This document shows, one piece after another, positions 1 to 8,772 of a stretch of DNA of 35,427 nucleotides. Each line of letters starts with the position of its first letter. The stretch's first letter is position 1. Location: the NCBI GenBank assembly GCA_035699745.1, contig DASSPH010000041.1, forward strand, positions 1-35,427. Direction: 5' to 3'. Both the position numbers and the translations under genes were made by a program. The stretch comes from Vicinamibacterales bacterium. GTDB lineage: Bacteria; Acidobacteriota; Vicinamibacteria; Vicinamibacterales; 2-12-FULL-66-21. Under the pieces are notes generated by a model. It did not search any database, was not told the DNA's origin, and was given only the letters and a program-made list of their open reading frames with translations.

Positions 1-680
1 GGTGCCGAAGACGATCAAGCGCAAGATCCGTCCGCTATCGGTCCTGGAAGCGCAGCTTTCTCGCGAACACGCGTTCGCATCGCCTCAGCGTGCTGTTTTC
101 GGTCGCGCTTGCTTGCGGGCTGCGCCTCGGCGAGGTGACAGGTCTTCGATGGGAAGACGTCGACCTCGAGCGCGGCGAACTACGGATCCGCGTGCAGCTG
201 CAGGCTCTGAAGAAACAGCTTGTGCTGCAGGAACTCAAAACGGAGAAGAGCCAACGGACGCTGGCACTGCCGACGGTCTGCGTCGACGCGCTGCGGCGGC
301 ACCGCACGCACCAGCGCGAAGAACGGTTGAAGGCGGGTGCGAACTGGGTGGACACACGTCTGGTCTTCACGACATTTCGCGAAAAGCGGGGCGGCAAGGT
401 CGGCGCCGCGCTGCATCCGCGGAACGTCCTGCGCACGCTGTACGGCCTGCTGGCGGCCTGCAACCTGCCCCGTGTGCGCTTTCATGATCTGCGGCACAGC
501 GCCGCGAGTCTGCTCATCGCCGAGGGCGTCGAGCTCGTCGAAGTGTCACTCCTGCTCGGACACTCCGAGTTGCGCGTCACGGCCGACGTCTACGCGCATC
601 TGCAGCAGCAGACGTCCGCGAAGGCCGCGCGGCATATGGACGCAATTTTCTTCTCAGGGGGTCAGTTAGGGGGCAGATGA
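1..680 (+). pseudogene. Tyrosine recombinase (phage-type integrase), 3' part, with a frameshift
   Basis: This is the C-terminal catalytic half of a tyrosine recombinase, which cuts and rejoins DNA at attachment sites; the 5' end lies outside the window. From about 90 to 680 one frame carries the full catalytic set: Arg in CGLRLGE, the FHDLRH box, the LLGH box and the nucleophile Tyr in ADVYAHL. The residues expected just before (RPLSVLEAQ, then FLANTRSHRL) sit in two frames. The first is read from base 2 and the second from about base 58, so one base is extra or two are missing near 50-60. Both frames stay open through the junction. The gene may be a decaying integrase, or the base may be a sequence error. 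It reads toward the neighbouring tRNA gene, the usual layout for tRNA-integrating elements. The family call is certain; inactivation is likely but not proven. Confidence 0.85.
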
Positions 681-704
681 CGTGATCGCGCATCGCGCGT
701 CACG
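681..704. terminator. Hairpin between integrase and tRNA-Thr, candidate bidirectional terminator
   Basis: CGTGA and CGCGC (681-691, with T686 bulged) pair with GCGCG and TCACG (695-704) around a 3-nt loop, giving ten pairs. It starts directly after the integrase stop codon and lies between two convergent genes, which suits a shared terminator. There is no clear T tract on either side, so this is a structural inference. Confidence 0.4.
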
Positions 705-730
705 CAAATCGCTTGCTTCTCTAAGGATTC

Positions 731-806
731 TGGAGCCGGCGATCGGACTTGAACCGATGACCTGCTGATTACGAATCAGCTGCTCTACCAACTGAGCTAC
801 GCCGGC
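731..806 (-). tRNA. tRNA-Thr (anticodon CGT)
   Basis: The minus strand folds as a complete cloverleaf. The acceptor stem GCCGGCG/CGCCGGC is perfectly paired and the D arm is GCTC-AGTTGGTA-GAGC. The anticodon stem GCTGA/TCAGC encloses the loop TTCGTAA, and the T arm is ATCGG-TTCAAGT-CCGAT. The anticodon CGT reads ACG codons, so this is a threonine tRNA. Position 73 is U and the 3' CCA is encoded (plus-strand TGG at 731-733). A weak TAGAAT -10-like box lies upstream at 828-823. The 3' half faces an integrase gene and is the probable attachment site of the element to the left. Confidence 0.95.
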
Positions 807-836
807 GGTGGGTGGAGCGGCTATTCTACCACGCTG

Positions 837-2477
837 ATGAGATTCCCAGCAGTGCCGTTCCGGGCCGCGGCGGCCGCCGTGGTCCTGTTCCCGTCCGCCC
901 TCGCGTTCGCCGACACGTACCCTCGGCAGCCGGGCATCGACGTCCGCCACTACACGTTCAAACTCGAGATCTCCGACGCCACCACCGACATCGCCGGCGA
1001 GGCGAGCGTCGACGTGCGATTCACACGTCCCGGCGTGGCCGCCGTCGCGCTGGATCTCGCGTCCGCCGCCGGCGGCAAGGGGATGACGGTGCGGACGGTG
1101 ACCAGCGGCGGTGCCGCCGTGCCTTACACCCATACGGCCGGCGTGCTGCGGATCCCGCTCGCCGCGCCGCCGGCCGCCGGCGACGAACGCCGCTTCACCA
1201 TCGCCTACGGCGGCAGCCCGGCCAACGGCCTGCGCTTCCTGACGAACAAGCACGGCGAGTGGTGCGCGTTCAGCGAGAACTGGCCCAACCGCGCGCGCGA
1301 GTGGCTGCCGATGGTCGATCACCCGTACGACAAGGCGACCAGCGAGTTCATCGTCACCGCGCCGTCGGCCTATCAGGTGATCGCCAACGGGCTGCTGCAG
1401 GCGGAGATCGATCGGCCCGACGGACGCCGCGTCACGCACTGGAAGCAGTCCGTGCCGATCGCCTCGTGGCTGAACGCGCTCGGCATCGAACGCTTCGCGG
1501 TGCGCCATCTCGGCGATGTCAAGGGCGTGCCGCTCTCCACCTGGGTCGCACATCCGGACGACGAGGCGGGGCAGACCTATTTCGAGCCGGCGCGCCGCGC
1601 GCTCGAGTTCTTCAGCGAGCGCGTCGGGCCGTACCCGTACGAGAAGCTCGCCAACGTCGCCGCCGCCGGACTGAACGGCGGCACCGAACACGCCAGCGCC
1701 ATCTTCTACGGCGAACGGGACCTGCGCGCCGTACCCGCGACCGGCCTGGTCGCACATGAAATCGCGCACCAGTGGTTCGGCAACTCGGTGACCGAAACCG
1801 ACTGGGACGAAGTGTGGCTGAGCGAAGGGTTCGCCACCTACTTCACGCTGCTGTTCACCGAGCACACGGCGGGCCGCGAGGCGTTCGTCGCCGGCCTGAA
1901 GAACAACCGCACCCGCGCGCTCGCGGCGGAACAATCTCTCCCCGGCATCGCCATCGTCCACGACAACCTTGCCGACATGAGCAAGGTGCTGAGCCCGCTC
2001 GTGTATCAGAAGGCCGGGTGGGTGCTCCACATGCTGCGCGGAACGATCGGCACCGAGACGTTCTGGAAAGGCATCCGCGAGTACTACCGGCGGCACCGCG
2101 ACGCCGGCGCCACCGGCGACGACCTCCGCCGCATCATGGAACAGACCTCCGGACAAAACCTGAAGTGGTTCTTCGATCAGTGGCTGCGGCGGCCCTCGTC
2201 GCCTTCGTTCGACGGGTCGTGGCACTACGACGCCGCCGCGAAGGCGATCCGCGTGGACCTGGCGCAGACGCAGGACGGCGCCCCCTACCGCGTGCAGCTG
2301 CAGCTCGGCGTCGTCACCGCCGCCGGCCAGCCCTCGCGCATCGAGCGCGTGGAGATGAACGAGAAGCAGGCGTCGTTCACCGTCGCGGCGCCGTCCGAGC
2401 CCGCGGACGTCACCTTCGACCCCGACACCTGGCTGCTCGCCGACAAGATCACCTTCGTCAAACGGCAGGGACGATGA
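837..2477 (+). CDS. M1 family zinc aminopeptidase, exported
   Basis: This 546-residue metallopeptidase is expected to remove N-terminal amino acids from peptides outside the cytoplasm. The N-terminus ([17 protein letters not shown]) is a signal peptide cleaved near residue 25. The zinc site is the gluzincin type: HEIAH at 307-311 and Glu330 in WLSEG, spaced as in M1 enzymes, with Tyr390 a good match for the transition-state tyrosine. The usual GAMEN substrate loop appears as GGTEHAS just before the HExxH. At 546 residues it has the N-terminal beta domain and catalytic domain but not the long C-terminal HEAT-like domain of PepN. Its stop overlaps the next start (ATGA), so the two genes are probably co-transcribed and coupled. 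The exact substrate is unknown. Confidence 0.9.
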   Translation: MRFPAVPFRAAAAAVVLFPSALAFADTYPRQPGIDVRHYTFKLEISDATTDIAGEASVDVRFTRPGVAAVALDLASAAGGKGMTVRTVTSGGAAVPYTHTAGVLRIPLAAPPAAGDERRFTIAYGGSPANGLRFLTNKHGEWCAFSENWPNRAREWLPMVDHPYDKATSEFIVTAPSAYQVIANGLLQAEIDRPDGRRVTHWKQSVPIASWLNALGIERFAVRHLGDVKGVPLSTWVAHPDDEAGQTYFEPARRALEFFSERVGPYPYEKLANVAAAGLNGGTEHASAIFYGERDLRAVPATGLVAHEIAHQWFGNSVTETDWDEVWLSEGFATYFTLLFTEHTAGREAFVAGLKNNRTRALAAEQSLPGIAIVHDNLADMSKVLSPLVYQKAGWVLHMLRGTIGTETFWKGIREYYRRHRDAGATGDDLRRIMEQTSGQNLKWFFDQWLRRPSSPSFDGSWHYDAAAKAIRVDLAQTQDGAPYRVQLQLGVVTAAGQPSRIERVEMNEKQASFTVAAPSEPADVTFDPDTWLLADKITFVKRQGR

Positions 2478-3577
2478 AGATAGCAAGGATTCTCGCGTAT
2501 CGCGTCGAGCTGCCGCTGCACGAGACGACCTACAAATGGTCGGGCGGCAAGTCGGTCACGGTCTTCGACAGCACCATCGTCCGCGTCGAGACCGACGCGG
2601 GCCTGGTCGGCCACGGCGAAGTCTGTCCGCTCGGCCCGTTCTACCTGCCCGCGTACGCCGACGGCGTGCGCGCGGGCATCCGCGAGCTCGGCCCGCATCT
2701 GCTCGGCGCCGATCCGCGCCAGCTCGGGAAGCTGAACCGGGCGATGGACGCGGCGCTGAAGGGACATCCCTACGTGAAGAGCGGCATCGACATCGCCTGC
2801 TGGGACATCCTCGGGCAGTTCGCCGGGCTGCCGGTCTGCGAGCTGCTCGGCGGACGCTACGGCCATGACGTCCACCTGTATCGCGCGATCTCGCAGGACA
2901 CGCCGGAGGCGATGGCGTCGCGCGTCGCCGGCTACCGGCGCGAGGGCTACCGGCGCTTTCAGCTGAAGGTCGGCGGCGACCCGGACGTCGACGTCGCCCG
3001 CATCCGCACCGTGGCGTCATGCCTCCAGACCGGCGATCGCCTGGTCGCCGACGCGAATACCGGATGGACCCAGCACGACGCGATGCGCGTCGTCCGCGCG
3101 GTGCGCGACGTCGACGTCTACATCGAGCAGCCGTGCCTGACCTACGAGGAATGTCTCAGCGTGCGCCGTCACACCGACCATCCGTTCGTGCTCGACGAGA
3201 ACATCGACGGTCTCGACGTGCTGCTGCGGGCGAGCGCCGACCGCGCGATGGACGTCGTCAATCTGAAGATCGCGAAGCTGGGCGGGCTGACCCGGACCGT
3301 GCAGGCCCGCGATCTCTGCGTCGCGATGGGAATCGGGATGACGCTCGAAGACAGCTGGGGCGGCGACGTGGCGACCGCGGCCATCGCTCATCTTGCGCAC
3401 AGCACGCCCACCGAGCTGCTCTTCACGACGACGGACTTCAACAGCTATGTGACGGTGTCGACCGCCGTCGGCGCGCCGCAGCGGGTGAACGGGCGCATGG
3501 CGGCGTCGACCGATCCCGGCCTGGGCCTCCGGCCGAAGATGGACGTGCTCGGGCGCCCGGTCGTCGTCGTCGAATGA
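2474..3577 (+). CDS. Enolase-superfamily enzyme, probable cis-3-hydroxy-L-proline dehydratase
   Basis: This 367-residue protein of the mandelate racemase/muconate lactonizing family abstracts a proton alpha to a carboxylate using Lys bases and a Mg ion. Visible active-site elements are Lys165 in FQLKVGG, the metal ligands Asp193 (VADANTGW), Glu218 (YIEQP) and Asp241/Glu242 (VLDEN), and the second base in NLKIAKLGG (Lys265/Lys268). The overall pattern ([36 protein letters not shown]) resembles proteins annotated as cis-3-hydroxy-L-proline dehydratase, which would convert that amino acid to pyrroline-2-carboxylate. That specificity is from memory of the family and not proven. The ATG at 2474 is chosen because it overlaps the peptidase stop as ATGA. 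With the upstream peptidase it fits use of collagen-like peptides, which is inference. Confidence 0.82.
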   Translation: MKIARILAYRVELPLHETTYKWSGGKSVTVFDSTIVRVETDAGLVGHGEVCPLGPFYLPAYADGVRAGIRELGPHLLGADPRQLGKLNRAMDAALKGHPYVKSGIDIACWDILGQFAGLPVCELLGGRYGHDVHLYRAISQDTPEAMASRVAGYRREGYRRFQLKVGGDPDVDVARIRTVASCLQTGDRLVADANTGWTQHDAMRVVRAVRDVDVYIEQPCLTYEECLSVRRHTDHPFVLDENIDGLDVLLRASADRAMDVVNLKIAKLGGLTRTVQARDLCVAMGIGMTLEDSWGGDVATAAIAHLAHSTPTELLFTTTDFNSYVTVSTAVGAPQRVNGRMAASTDPGLGLRPKMDVLGRPVVVVE

Positions 3578-3586
3578 GTCGATCGA

Positions 3587-5119
3587 TCAGGCGAACGCAG
3601 CCACCGGCATTTCGGGGACGTCCGCCACGTACTCGCGCTCGGCGGCGCGCCGCGCCTTGTAGCGCCTGAACACGTCGCGTTCGCTTTCCAGCCCGAGCGC
3701 CGAGCGCCAGGTGCTGCCGCGGAACGTGTGGGCCAGCATCTGCGGCGCGTGACGCAGCACGAAGCCCGGGTAATGCCGCAGCACCGCGGGCAGGTGCCGC
3801 ACCTTCATCCAGCGCTCCGCGCGCCAGCGGAGGAATTCCACTTCCTCGGCCTCCAGATGCGCGGTCCGCACCACCGCCGTCGTCCCGTCGTATTCCTCGA
3901 GGCGGTGATTGACGATGAGGTCCCGCCGGCGGAAGTCTTCGGTCATCGGCGTGCCCGGATACGGCGTCGGATGCTGGATGTACGGCCAGTCGACGTGGCG
4001 GCGCGCGAACGCGAGATTGATCTCGATCGACTCGCGCGTGTCGTCGGGATTGCCGACGATGATGCCGCCGACGACGAAGATGCCTTCGCGATGCAGGGCC
4101 TCGATCGCCTGGAGGGTGGCGTTGCCGACCCGGCGTCCCCGCTCGCGCTGCGCGTTCTTCGTGGACGCCCGCAGGAACGCGAGATCCTCGTCCAGCACGT
4201 TCTCGATGCCGAGAAACACGTAGCGGAATCCCGCCCTCCGCATCAGCGGCGCCAGCGCCGCGCCATGGCCCGCAATCGCCGAGGTCATGCCCTGGACGAT
4301 GTAGTGGACGTCGTTCAGGCCGGCGTCGACGATTGCGCCGCACAGCGCCTGGAACCGGGCGACGTCGAGCGTGATGTTGTCGTCGACGAGAAAGATGGCG
4401 CGGGCGCCGAGAGCCCGCGCGTCGGTGATGTCGGCAAGGACGCGGGTGAAGTCGAACGTGTGGAAGTTCCGCCCGCGCATCTCGACGATCGAGCAGAAGC
4501 TGCAGTCGTAGGTGCACCCTCTCGACGTTTCGACGATGTCGATGGGACGGCCGAGGAACGTGTACCCGGACAGCACGCGCGCGCGCCGGTTGGGCAGCGC
4601 GATGTCGCCGTCCAGCCTGCTGACCGGCCGTGCCGGCGTGTGCGCGAACCTGCTCCCTGCAATCGGCCGGTACGACAGGCCGGGAACGGACGCGGGATTC
4701 CCATGACGTGAGAGCACCGCGAGCAGATCGCGGAACGTCAGCTCGCCTTCGCCGCGCACGACGAAATCGACGCCGCAGGCAGGATCCTCATAGGCGTCCG
4801 CGGCGAGGCTCGGGTCGTAGCCGCCGGCGACGATGGCGACGCCCGGTTTGATGTGGCGCAGCAGGTGAACCAGCCGCAGCGCCGTACGCCGCTGGAAGGT
4901 CATCACCGAGAGCCCGACCACGTCGGGATCGTGCTGGCGCATGAGACGCTCGACGGTTGACGCCACGCTGTGCTGCGCCAGGATCAAGTCGGCGATGGCG
5001 ACCTGGTGGCCGGACCCGGCGTTGCCGGCCAGCGAGGCGAGCGCGCCGTTCGGCATGCGCATCGTGAGGGCCGGCGTGTGCTCGAACGAGTCCGGCATCG
5101 AGAGAAGGAGCACTCTCAT
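3587..5119 (-). CDS. B12-binding-domain radical SAM protein
   Basis: This 510-residue protein has an N-terminal Rossmann-type cobalamin-binding domain (about residues 1-140: MRVLLLSMPDS, DVVGLSVMTFQ, VAGGYDPSLAAD, VRGEGE). A radical SAM barrel follows, with the 4Fe-4S motif C202-x3-C206-x2-C209 in SRGCTYDCSFCS. Such class B enzymes use a 5'-deoxyadenosyl radical and often methylcobalamin to alkylate unreactive carbons. No DxHxxG histidine is obvious, so cobalamin may bind base-off without a His ligand. The C-terminal part (about 400-510, HLPAVLRHYPGF onward) is helical and not recognised. It overlaps the upstream glycosyltransferase gene by 4 nt, so the two are probably coupled and may act on the same lipid or glycan. 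The substrate is unknown. Confidence 0.85.
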   Translation of the reverse strand: MRVLLLSMPDSFEHTPALTMRMPNGALASLAGNAGSGHQVAIADLILAQHSVASTVERLMRQHDPDVVGLSVMTFQRRTALRLVHLLRHIKPGVAIVAGGYDPSLAADAYEDPACGVDFVVRGEGELTFRDLLAVLSRHGNPASVPGLSYRPIAGSRFAHTPARPVSRLDGDIALPNRRARVLSGYTFLGRPIDIVETSRGCTYDCSFCSIVEMRGRNFHTFDFTRVLADITDARALGARAIFLVDDNITLDVARFQALCGAIVDAGLNDVHYIVQGMTSAIAGHGAALAPLMRRAGFRYVFLGIENVLDEDLAFLRASTKNAQRERGRRVGNATLQAIEALHREGIFVVGGIIVGNPDDTRESIEINLAFARRHVDWPYIQHPTPYPGTPMTEDFRRRDLIVNHRLEEYDGTTAVVRTAHLEAEEVEFLRWRAERWMKVRHLPAVLRHYPGFVLRHAPQMLAHTFRGSTWRSALGLESERDVFRRYKARRAAEREYVADVPEMPVAAFA

Positions 5120-6717
5120 GGTTTTCTCGGCTGCAGCGTGTCACGAAGTTCGGCGATCCGGAACACCGAAAATGTGCCGGCGCGCGCCCCGGGTATCGGC
5201 GCGGTCCGGAACAGCCGGTTGAAACGGCTGAGGTAATCGTTGCGAACCGCGAGAACCGTCTCATCCGGATCGTGCCGCACGCCCGCCATCGCTTCCGCGA
5301 ACGAGGCTTCCGTGAGGCGATCCCGCGTCGCCTCGGCGCGCAGCGCCGGGTCGAGATAGAACACGAGCGATCCGATCCGTTCGTCGAGCACCAGTACGCG
5401 CGGGGGCAGCGTACCCGCGGCGTTCAGCACTGCCGCGAGATCCTTCGCCGTCATCCAGGACGCCAGTCGCGGCGCCAGCGTCATCGTCGCGATCAGCGAA
5501 CACAGGCACGCCTGCGCCAGCCATCGCACGCCGGCGATCCCGTCCGCCGATTTCAGAGCGCGCCGCCCGGCGTCGACCGTGAGGATGCCCAGCACTACGA
5601 TGGGCAGCCAGGCGGCGGCAGGAACGGGTTCGAACCGGACCTGATACGCCACCAGCGCCGCCGCGGGCAGCCCGGCGAGGAACACGACCTGCATCGCGAT
5701 CGCGGCGCGCGGCCGGGCCTCGACGAGGTGATCGCCGATCAGAATGGCGATCGCGGGAAACAACGGGAGGGCGTAGGTCGCCAGCTTCGATTCGCCGGCG
5801 CTCAGGAACACCAGGCCGGCTGCGAACCAGCCCCAGACGACGAGACGACGGGGACGCTTCCCGGCCGATCGGGCGGCGCCCGCGAGGTGGAGCGCCCAGG
5901 GCAACGCGCCGCCGAGGACGATTGGCACGTAGTACCAGAACGGCCGCCCGGCGTGGCGCTGCGTTGCGGTCAGGTAGCCCTGCACGTGGCGCTCGACGAA
6001 GTAGTAGTGCAGGTAACCCGGATGGGCGTGTTCCATCGCCACGTACCACGGCGCGGCGACGATCGCGGCAACGACGACTGCAACGCCGAGCGCGACGAGG
6101 AGCCGTGCGAACGCGGGCCGCCGCCACACGACGAGGCACGCGCAGAGGACGCCGGCGAACACGATTGCCACGAGCCCCTTGGTCAGGATCGACAGACCCA
6201 GACAGATCCCCGCGACGACGCCGAAGAGCACCACGCGCGGCAGCCGCGGGGATGCGTCCGCCGCGGCGAGCCTGACGAGGCACCATGCGGCGATGCACAT
6301 GAACGGGACCACGCCGATGTCGTGCACGGCGACCTGACTGAGCGCGAACGGGACCAGCATGGTGGCGTAGACGATGCCGCTGGTGAGACCGGTCGCGGCG
6401 CCGAACAGCGCCCGCGCGAGGAGCGCGACCGACAGCATGCCGGCGAGTCCGAACAGCAGCGGCGGCAGGCGCACCGCCGCCTCGGTATCGCCGAACAGCT
6501 GCAGCGACGCCGCTTCCGCCCAGAAGAAGAGAATCGGCTTGTCGAGGAAGGGCTCGCCGAGGAATTTCGGCGTGACGTAGTCGCCGGTGCGCACCATCTC
6601 CTGCGCGATCGCGGCGTGGAGCCCTTCGTCCGGATCGAAGAGCGGCGCCGACGCGACGAGCGGCGCCAGCACGACGACGACCGCCACGGCCGCGAAGACC
6701 CGCCGCAGGCTGTGCAT
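5116..6717 (-). CDS. GT39/ArnT-like membrane glycosyltransferase
   Basis: This 533-residue polytopic membrane protein belongs to the family that moves a sugar from a polyprenyl-phosphate donor to a lipid or protein on the outer face of the inner membrane. After the first TM helix it has the acidic first periplasmic loop typical of PMT/ArnT enzymes (FDPDEGLHAAIAQE, Asp28-Glu31), followed by GDYVTPKFLGEPFLDKP. About ten hydrophobic segments follow, then a soluble C-terminal domain from about residue 440. Its length matches ArnT-like proteins. It lies in a minus-strand cluster: a lipoprotein gene 18 nt upstream and a radical SAM gene overlapping its stop. Acceptor and donor cannot be read from the sequence, so the ArnT symbol is withheld. 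Confidence 0.88.
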   Translation of the reverse strand: MHSLRRVFAAVAVVVVLAPLVASAPLFDPDEGLHAAIAQEMVRTGDYVTPKFLGEPFLDKPILFFWAEAASLQLFGDTEAAVRLPPLLFGLAGMLSVALLARALFGAATGLTSGIVYATMLVPFALSQVAVHDIGVVPFMCIAAWCLVRLAAADASPRLPRVVLFGVVAGICLGLSILTKGLVAIVFAGVLCACLVVWRRPAFARLLVALGVAVVVAAIVAAPWYVAMEHAHPGYLHYYFVERHVQGYLTATQRHAGRPFWYYVPIVLGGALPWALHLAGAARSAGKRPRRLVVWGWFAAGLVFLSAGESKLATYALPLFPAIAILIGDHLVEARPRAAIAMQVVFLAGLPAAALVAYQVRFEPVPAAAWLPIVVLGILTVDAGRRALKSADGIAGVRWLAQACLCSLIATMTLAPRLASWMTAKDLAAVLNAAGTLPPRVLVLDERIGSLVFYLDPALRAEATRDRLTEASFAEAMAGVRHDPDETVLAVRNDYLSRFNRLFRTAPIPGARAGTFSVFRIAELRDTLQPRKP

Positions 6718-6735
6718 GCGAGACGCGATCGTACT

Positions 6736-7761
6736 CTATTGCGCCTCGATCAGGGCGATGAGCGGGTAGTGGTCGGATCCGTACTTGCGATCCGCTCGCC
6801 GCAGCTCCGCGCGCCAGCCCTCGGGCAGGCGGAAGAGCAGGTGGTCGAGGCGCATCGGCCCGAAGGTCGCGCGCCGGTCCTCGCGCGCGGCGGGGGTCAA
6901 GGTCCGCGTCAGCTCGCGGTACGCGGCGTCGCGGTAGCCGAACCACGAGTTCAGATCCCCGCCGACGATCGCCGGGACGTCCCGCGGCAGCGCGTTCGCC
7001 AGGGCTCGTGCCTGCCGCAGGCGGCCCGACTCCGACAGGATCCACGCATGGTGCATGACCATGTTGGTGAAGTGGGTGCAGACGACGCGCATGGCGAGGG
7101 GAGAGCGGCCGGGAGCCTGCACCATGACGGTGGCGGCGACGGCGACCCGGCGCTGGCGCTCGAGCGGCAGTTCGAGCGCGCCCGCCTCGTGCAGCCGCGC
7201 GGTCGAGAGGATGGCGTTGCCGCGGTCCTCGGCGGTCACGCCCGGCGGACCGTTGCGCATCGACGGGACGTAGAGCGCCGACAGACCCAGCCGTTCGGCG
7301 AGGCGCGCCGCCTCGATGCGCGATGACCGGGGGCCGGCGCCGAAGATGGCCGAGGCCCATAGCACGGTGCGGGTGTGCGGCACCGCATCGCCGGAGCGGT
7401 AGGCCTCCTGCAGCAGCAGGACGAAGTGCCGGACCGGCTTGCCCGTGAGCCGGCCGGCGCGCAGGTCGTCGACGAAGACGTCCAGATCGCCGGCGCCGAC
7501 GTGGGTGTTCCACGAAACGACCGCAAACGGAGGTTCGAGCGTATCGAATCCGTGCGCCGCCGAGGGCACGATCGAGGGGCCGACGCCGGCGCACCAGCGA
7601 TCCAGCGAGCGGCGCTCGTTGGAGGCGGAGAGGTGGACCCAGCGGACCGCGGTCTCGCTGGCGGCGAGGCAGGTGGGTTGCGCGGCGCCATAGGGCTGTC
7701 GCGCGCTGCCCAAACACGCGCTCACGATGCCCAGCGCGACAACGAGCCGGGTCAGATGCAT
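6736..7761 (-). CDS. Endonuclease/exonuclease/phosphatase (EEP) family lipoprotein
   Basis: This 341-residue protein of the DNase I-like fold hydrolyses phosphodiesters or phosphomonoesters with divalent metal. Family landmarks in order are Asn85 (VVSWNTH), Glu119 (LLLQEAY), RGNAILS at 180-186, His230 (VVCTHFTN), Asp269 and Asn271 (IVGGDLNSW), Asp306-His307 (RLDHLLF) and the terminal SDHYPL motif with His331. The N-terminus ends in VSAC (Cys16), a good lipobox, so the mature protein is probably a lipid-anchored extracytoplasmic enzyme. Its target could be nucleic acid, a phospholipid or a sugar phosphate. It is first of three closely spaced minus-strand genes and diverges from the lipoprotein gene at 7801. 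Confidence 0.88.
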   Translation of the reverse strand: MHLTRLVVALGIVSACLGSARQPYGAAQPTCLAASETAVRWVHLSASNERRSLDRWCAGVGPSIVPSAAHGFDTLEPPFAVVSWNTHVGAGDLDVFVDDLRAGRLTGKPVRHFVLLLQEAYRSGDAVPHTRTVLWASAIFGAGPRSSRIEAARLAERLGLSALYVPSMRNGPPGVTAEDRGNAILSTARLHEAGALELPLERQRRVAVAATVMVQAPGRSPLAMRVVCTHFTNMVMHHAWILSESGRLRQARALANALPRDVPAIVGGDLNSWFGYRDAAYRELTRTLTPAAREDRRATFGPMRLDHLLFRLPEGWRAELRRADRKYGSDHYPLIALIEAQ

Positions 7762-7800
7762 CGCGCCGCCGCTGGAGCGCGCCTTGTATTGGCTTGGCGC

Positions 7801-8772
7801 GTGATCATCCGGGGTCGAACTCTTCTATTTGCCTGCATGTGCGCGTGCGCCGCGGCCTGCGGCAGCAGCGCCGTGACCAACGTGTCCGGGCCGAGTGCCG
7901 CCCGGTGCCAGGCGTCCCTCACCAACACGGTGCCGAGCTTCAGCTCATCCGGCGGCACCGGTGAAGTCAAAGTCACGGTCGAACGCGAGTGCAACTGGAC
8001 GGCAAGCGTGTCGGCCCCGTGGGTCCAGATCGTCTCCGGGCAGACCGGGCAGGGGGACGGTGCGCTCACGTATCGCGTGAATGCGAACACCGAGCCGGTT
8101 CTCCGCAAGGCCACGTTCACGATCGCCGAGCAGCAGACCGAGGTGGCGCAGCAGGCGGCGGCGTGCGAGTACTCGATCTCGGCGCCGTCGGGGATGCTGC
8201 CGGCGGCCGGCGGCCGCGCCGGCGTCGACGTGCGCACGCACGGCGCGTGCGACTGGAGCGCGAGCAGCGACGCGCCCTGGCTGACGCTCACGCCCGCCGC
8301 GGGCCGCGGCAGCGCCACGATTGAAGTCCAGGCGGCCGTCAACCCGGGGGCCGAGCGCAGCGCCACACTCACCATCGCCTCCGATCGTGTCACGGTCCGG
8401 CAGCAGAGCGCGCCGCCCGCGCCGGCGCCCGCGCCGCCGCCCCCGTCGCCGGCGCCTTCTCCGGCGCCGACGCCGTCGCCGACACCCACGCCGGAGCCCG
8501 CGCCCACGCCCGCGCCGACGCCGCCGCCCCCGCCTCCACCGCCGCCCCCGCCGCCGGCGACGATCGAGGTGTCGGGGCGCATCGACAACGTGTCGGGATC
8601 GTGTCCGACGGTGCGGTTCACGCTGAAGGGGTATACCGTCCGGACGACGAGCAGCACGGATTACATGAAAGGCAACTGCCGGGACTTGCGGGACGGCCGC
8701 GACATCGCCCTGACCGCGCAGGTGGAACAGGGCACGTCGCTGGTGGCGACGAGGATTGAGATTAGGAAATGA
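7801..8772 (+). CDS. Lipoprotein with two BACON-like domains, Pro-rich stalk and DUF5666-like domain
   Basis: This is a predicted cell-surface lipoprotein of 323 residues. A GTG start at 7801 gives a short signal sequence (RTLLFACMCACAAAC) with Cys20 as the lipid attachment site; in-frame starts further upstream run into the divergent gene. Two tandem immunoglobulin-like repeats of the BACON type follow (about 38-120 and 121-202). Each has a C-x-W-x-A-S core (ECNWTASVSAPW, CDWSASSDAPW) and ends in a T-IA strand. Residues 203-252 are a nearly pure Pro/Ala/Thr/Ser linker. The C-terminal 70 residues (IEVSGRIDNVSGSCPTVRFTLKG to the end) resemble DUF5666. BACON domains usually bind carbohydrate or mucin. 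Stop and next start overlap (ATGA), tying it to the outer-membrane protein that follows. Confidence 0.85.
   Translation: MIIRGRTLLFACMCACAAACGSSAVTNVSGPSAARCQASLTNTVPSFSSSGGTGEVKVTVERECNWTASVSAPWVQIVSGQTGQGDGALTYRVNANTEPVLRKATFTIAEQQTEVAQQAAACEYSISAPSGMLPAAGGRAGVDVRTHGACDWSASSDAPWLTLTPAAGRGSATIEVQAAVNPGAERSATLTIASDRVTVRQQSAPPAPAPAPPPPSPAPSPAPTPSPTPTPEPAPTPAPTPPPPPPPPPPPPATIEVSGRIDNVSGSCPTVRFTLKGYTVRTTSSTDYMKGNCRDLRDGRDIALTAQVEQGTSLVATRIEIRK

Noticed and set aside
44-90. Programmed ribosomal frameshift in the integrase
   Set aside because: No slippery heptamer or downstream structure was recognised; mutation or sequence error is simpler.
666-2486. Long minus-strand open frame (606 codons) opposite the aminopeptidase
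   Set aside because: Composition is that of an antisense shadow in GC-rich DNA (Arg/Ala/Gly/Val-rich, no domain), and it would also cover the tRNA.
5272-7326. 684-codon plus-strand open frame opposite the glycosyltransferase and EEP genes
   Set aside because: It crosses two well-supported minus-strand genes and is dominated by Arg/Asp/His from antisense reading.
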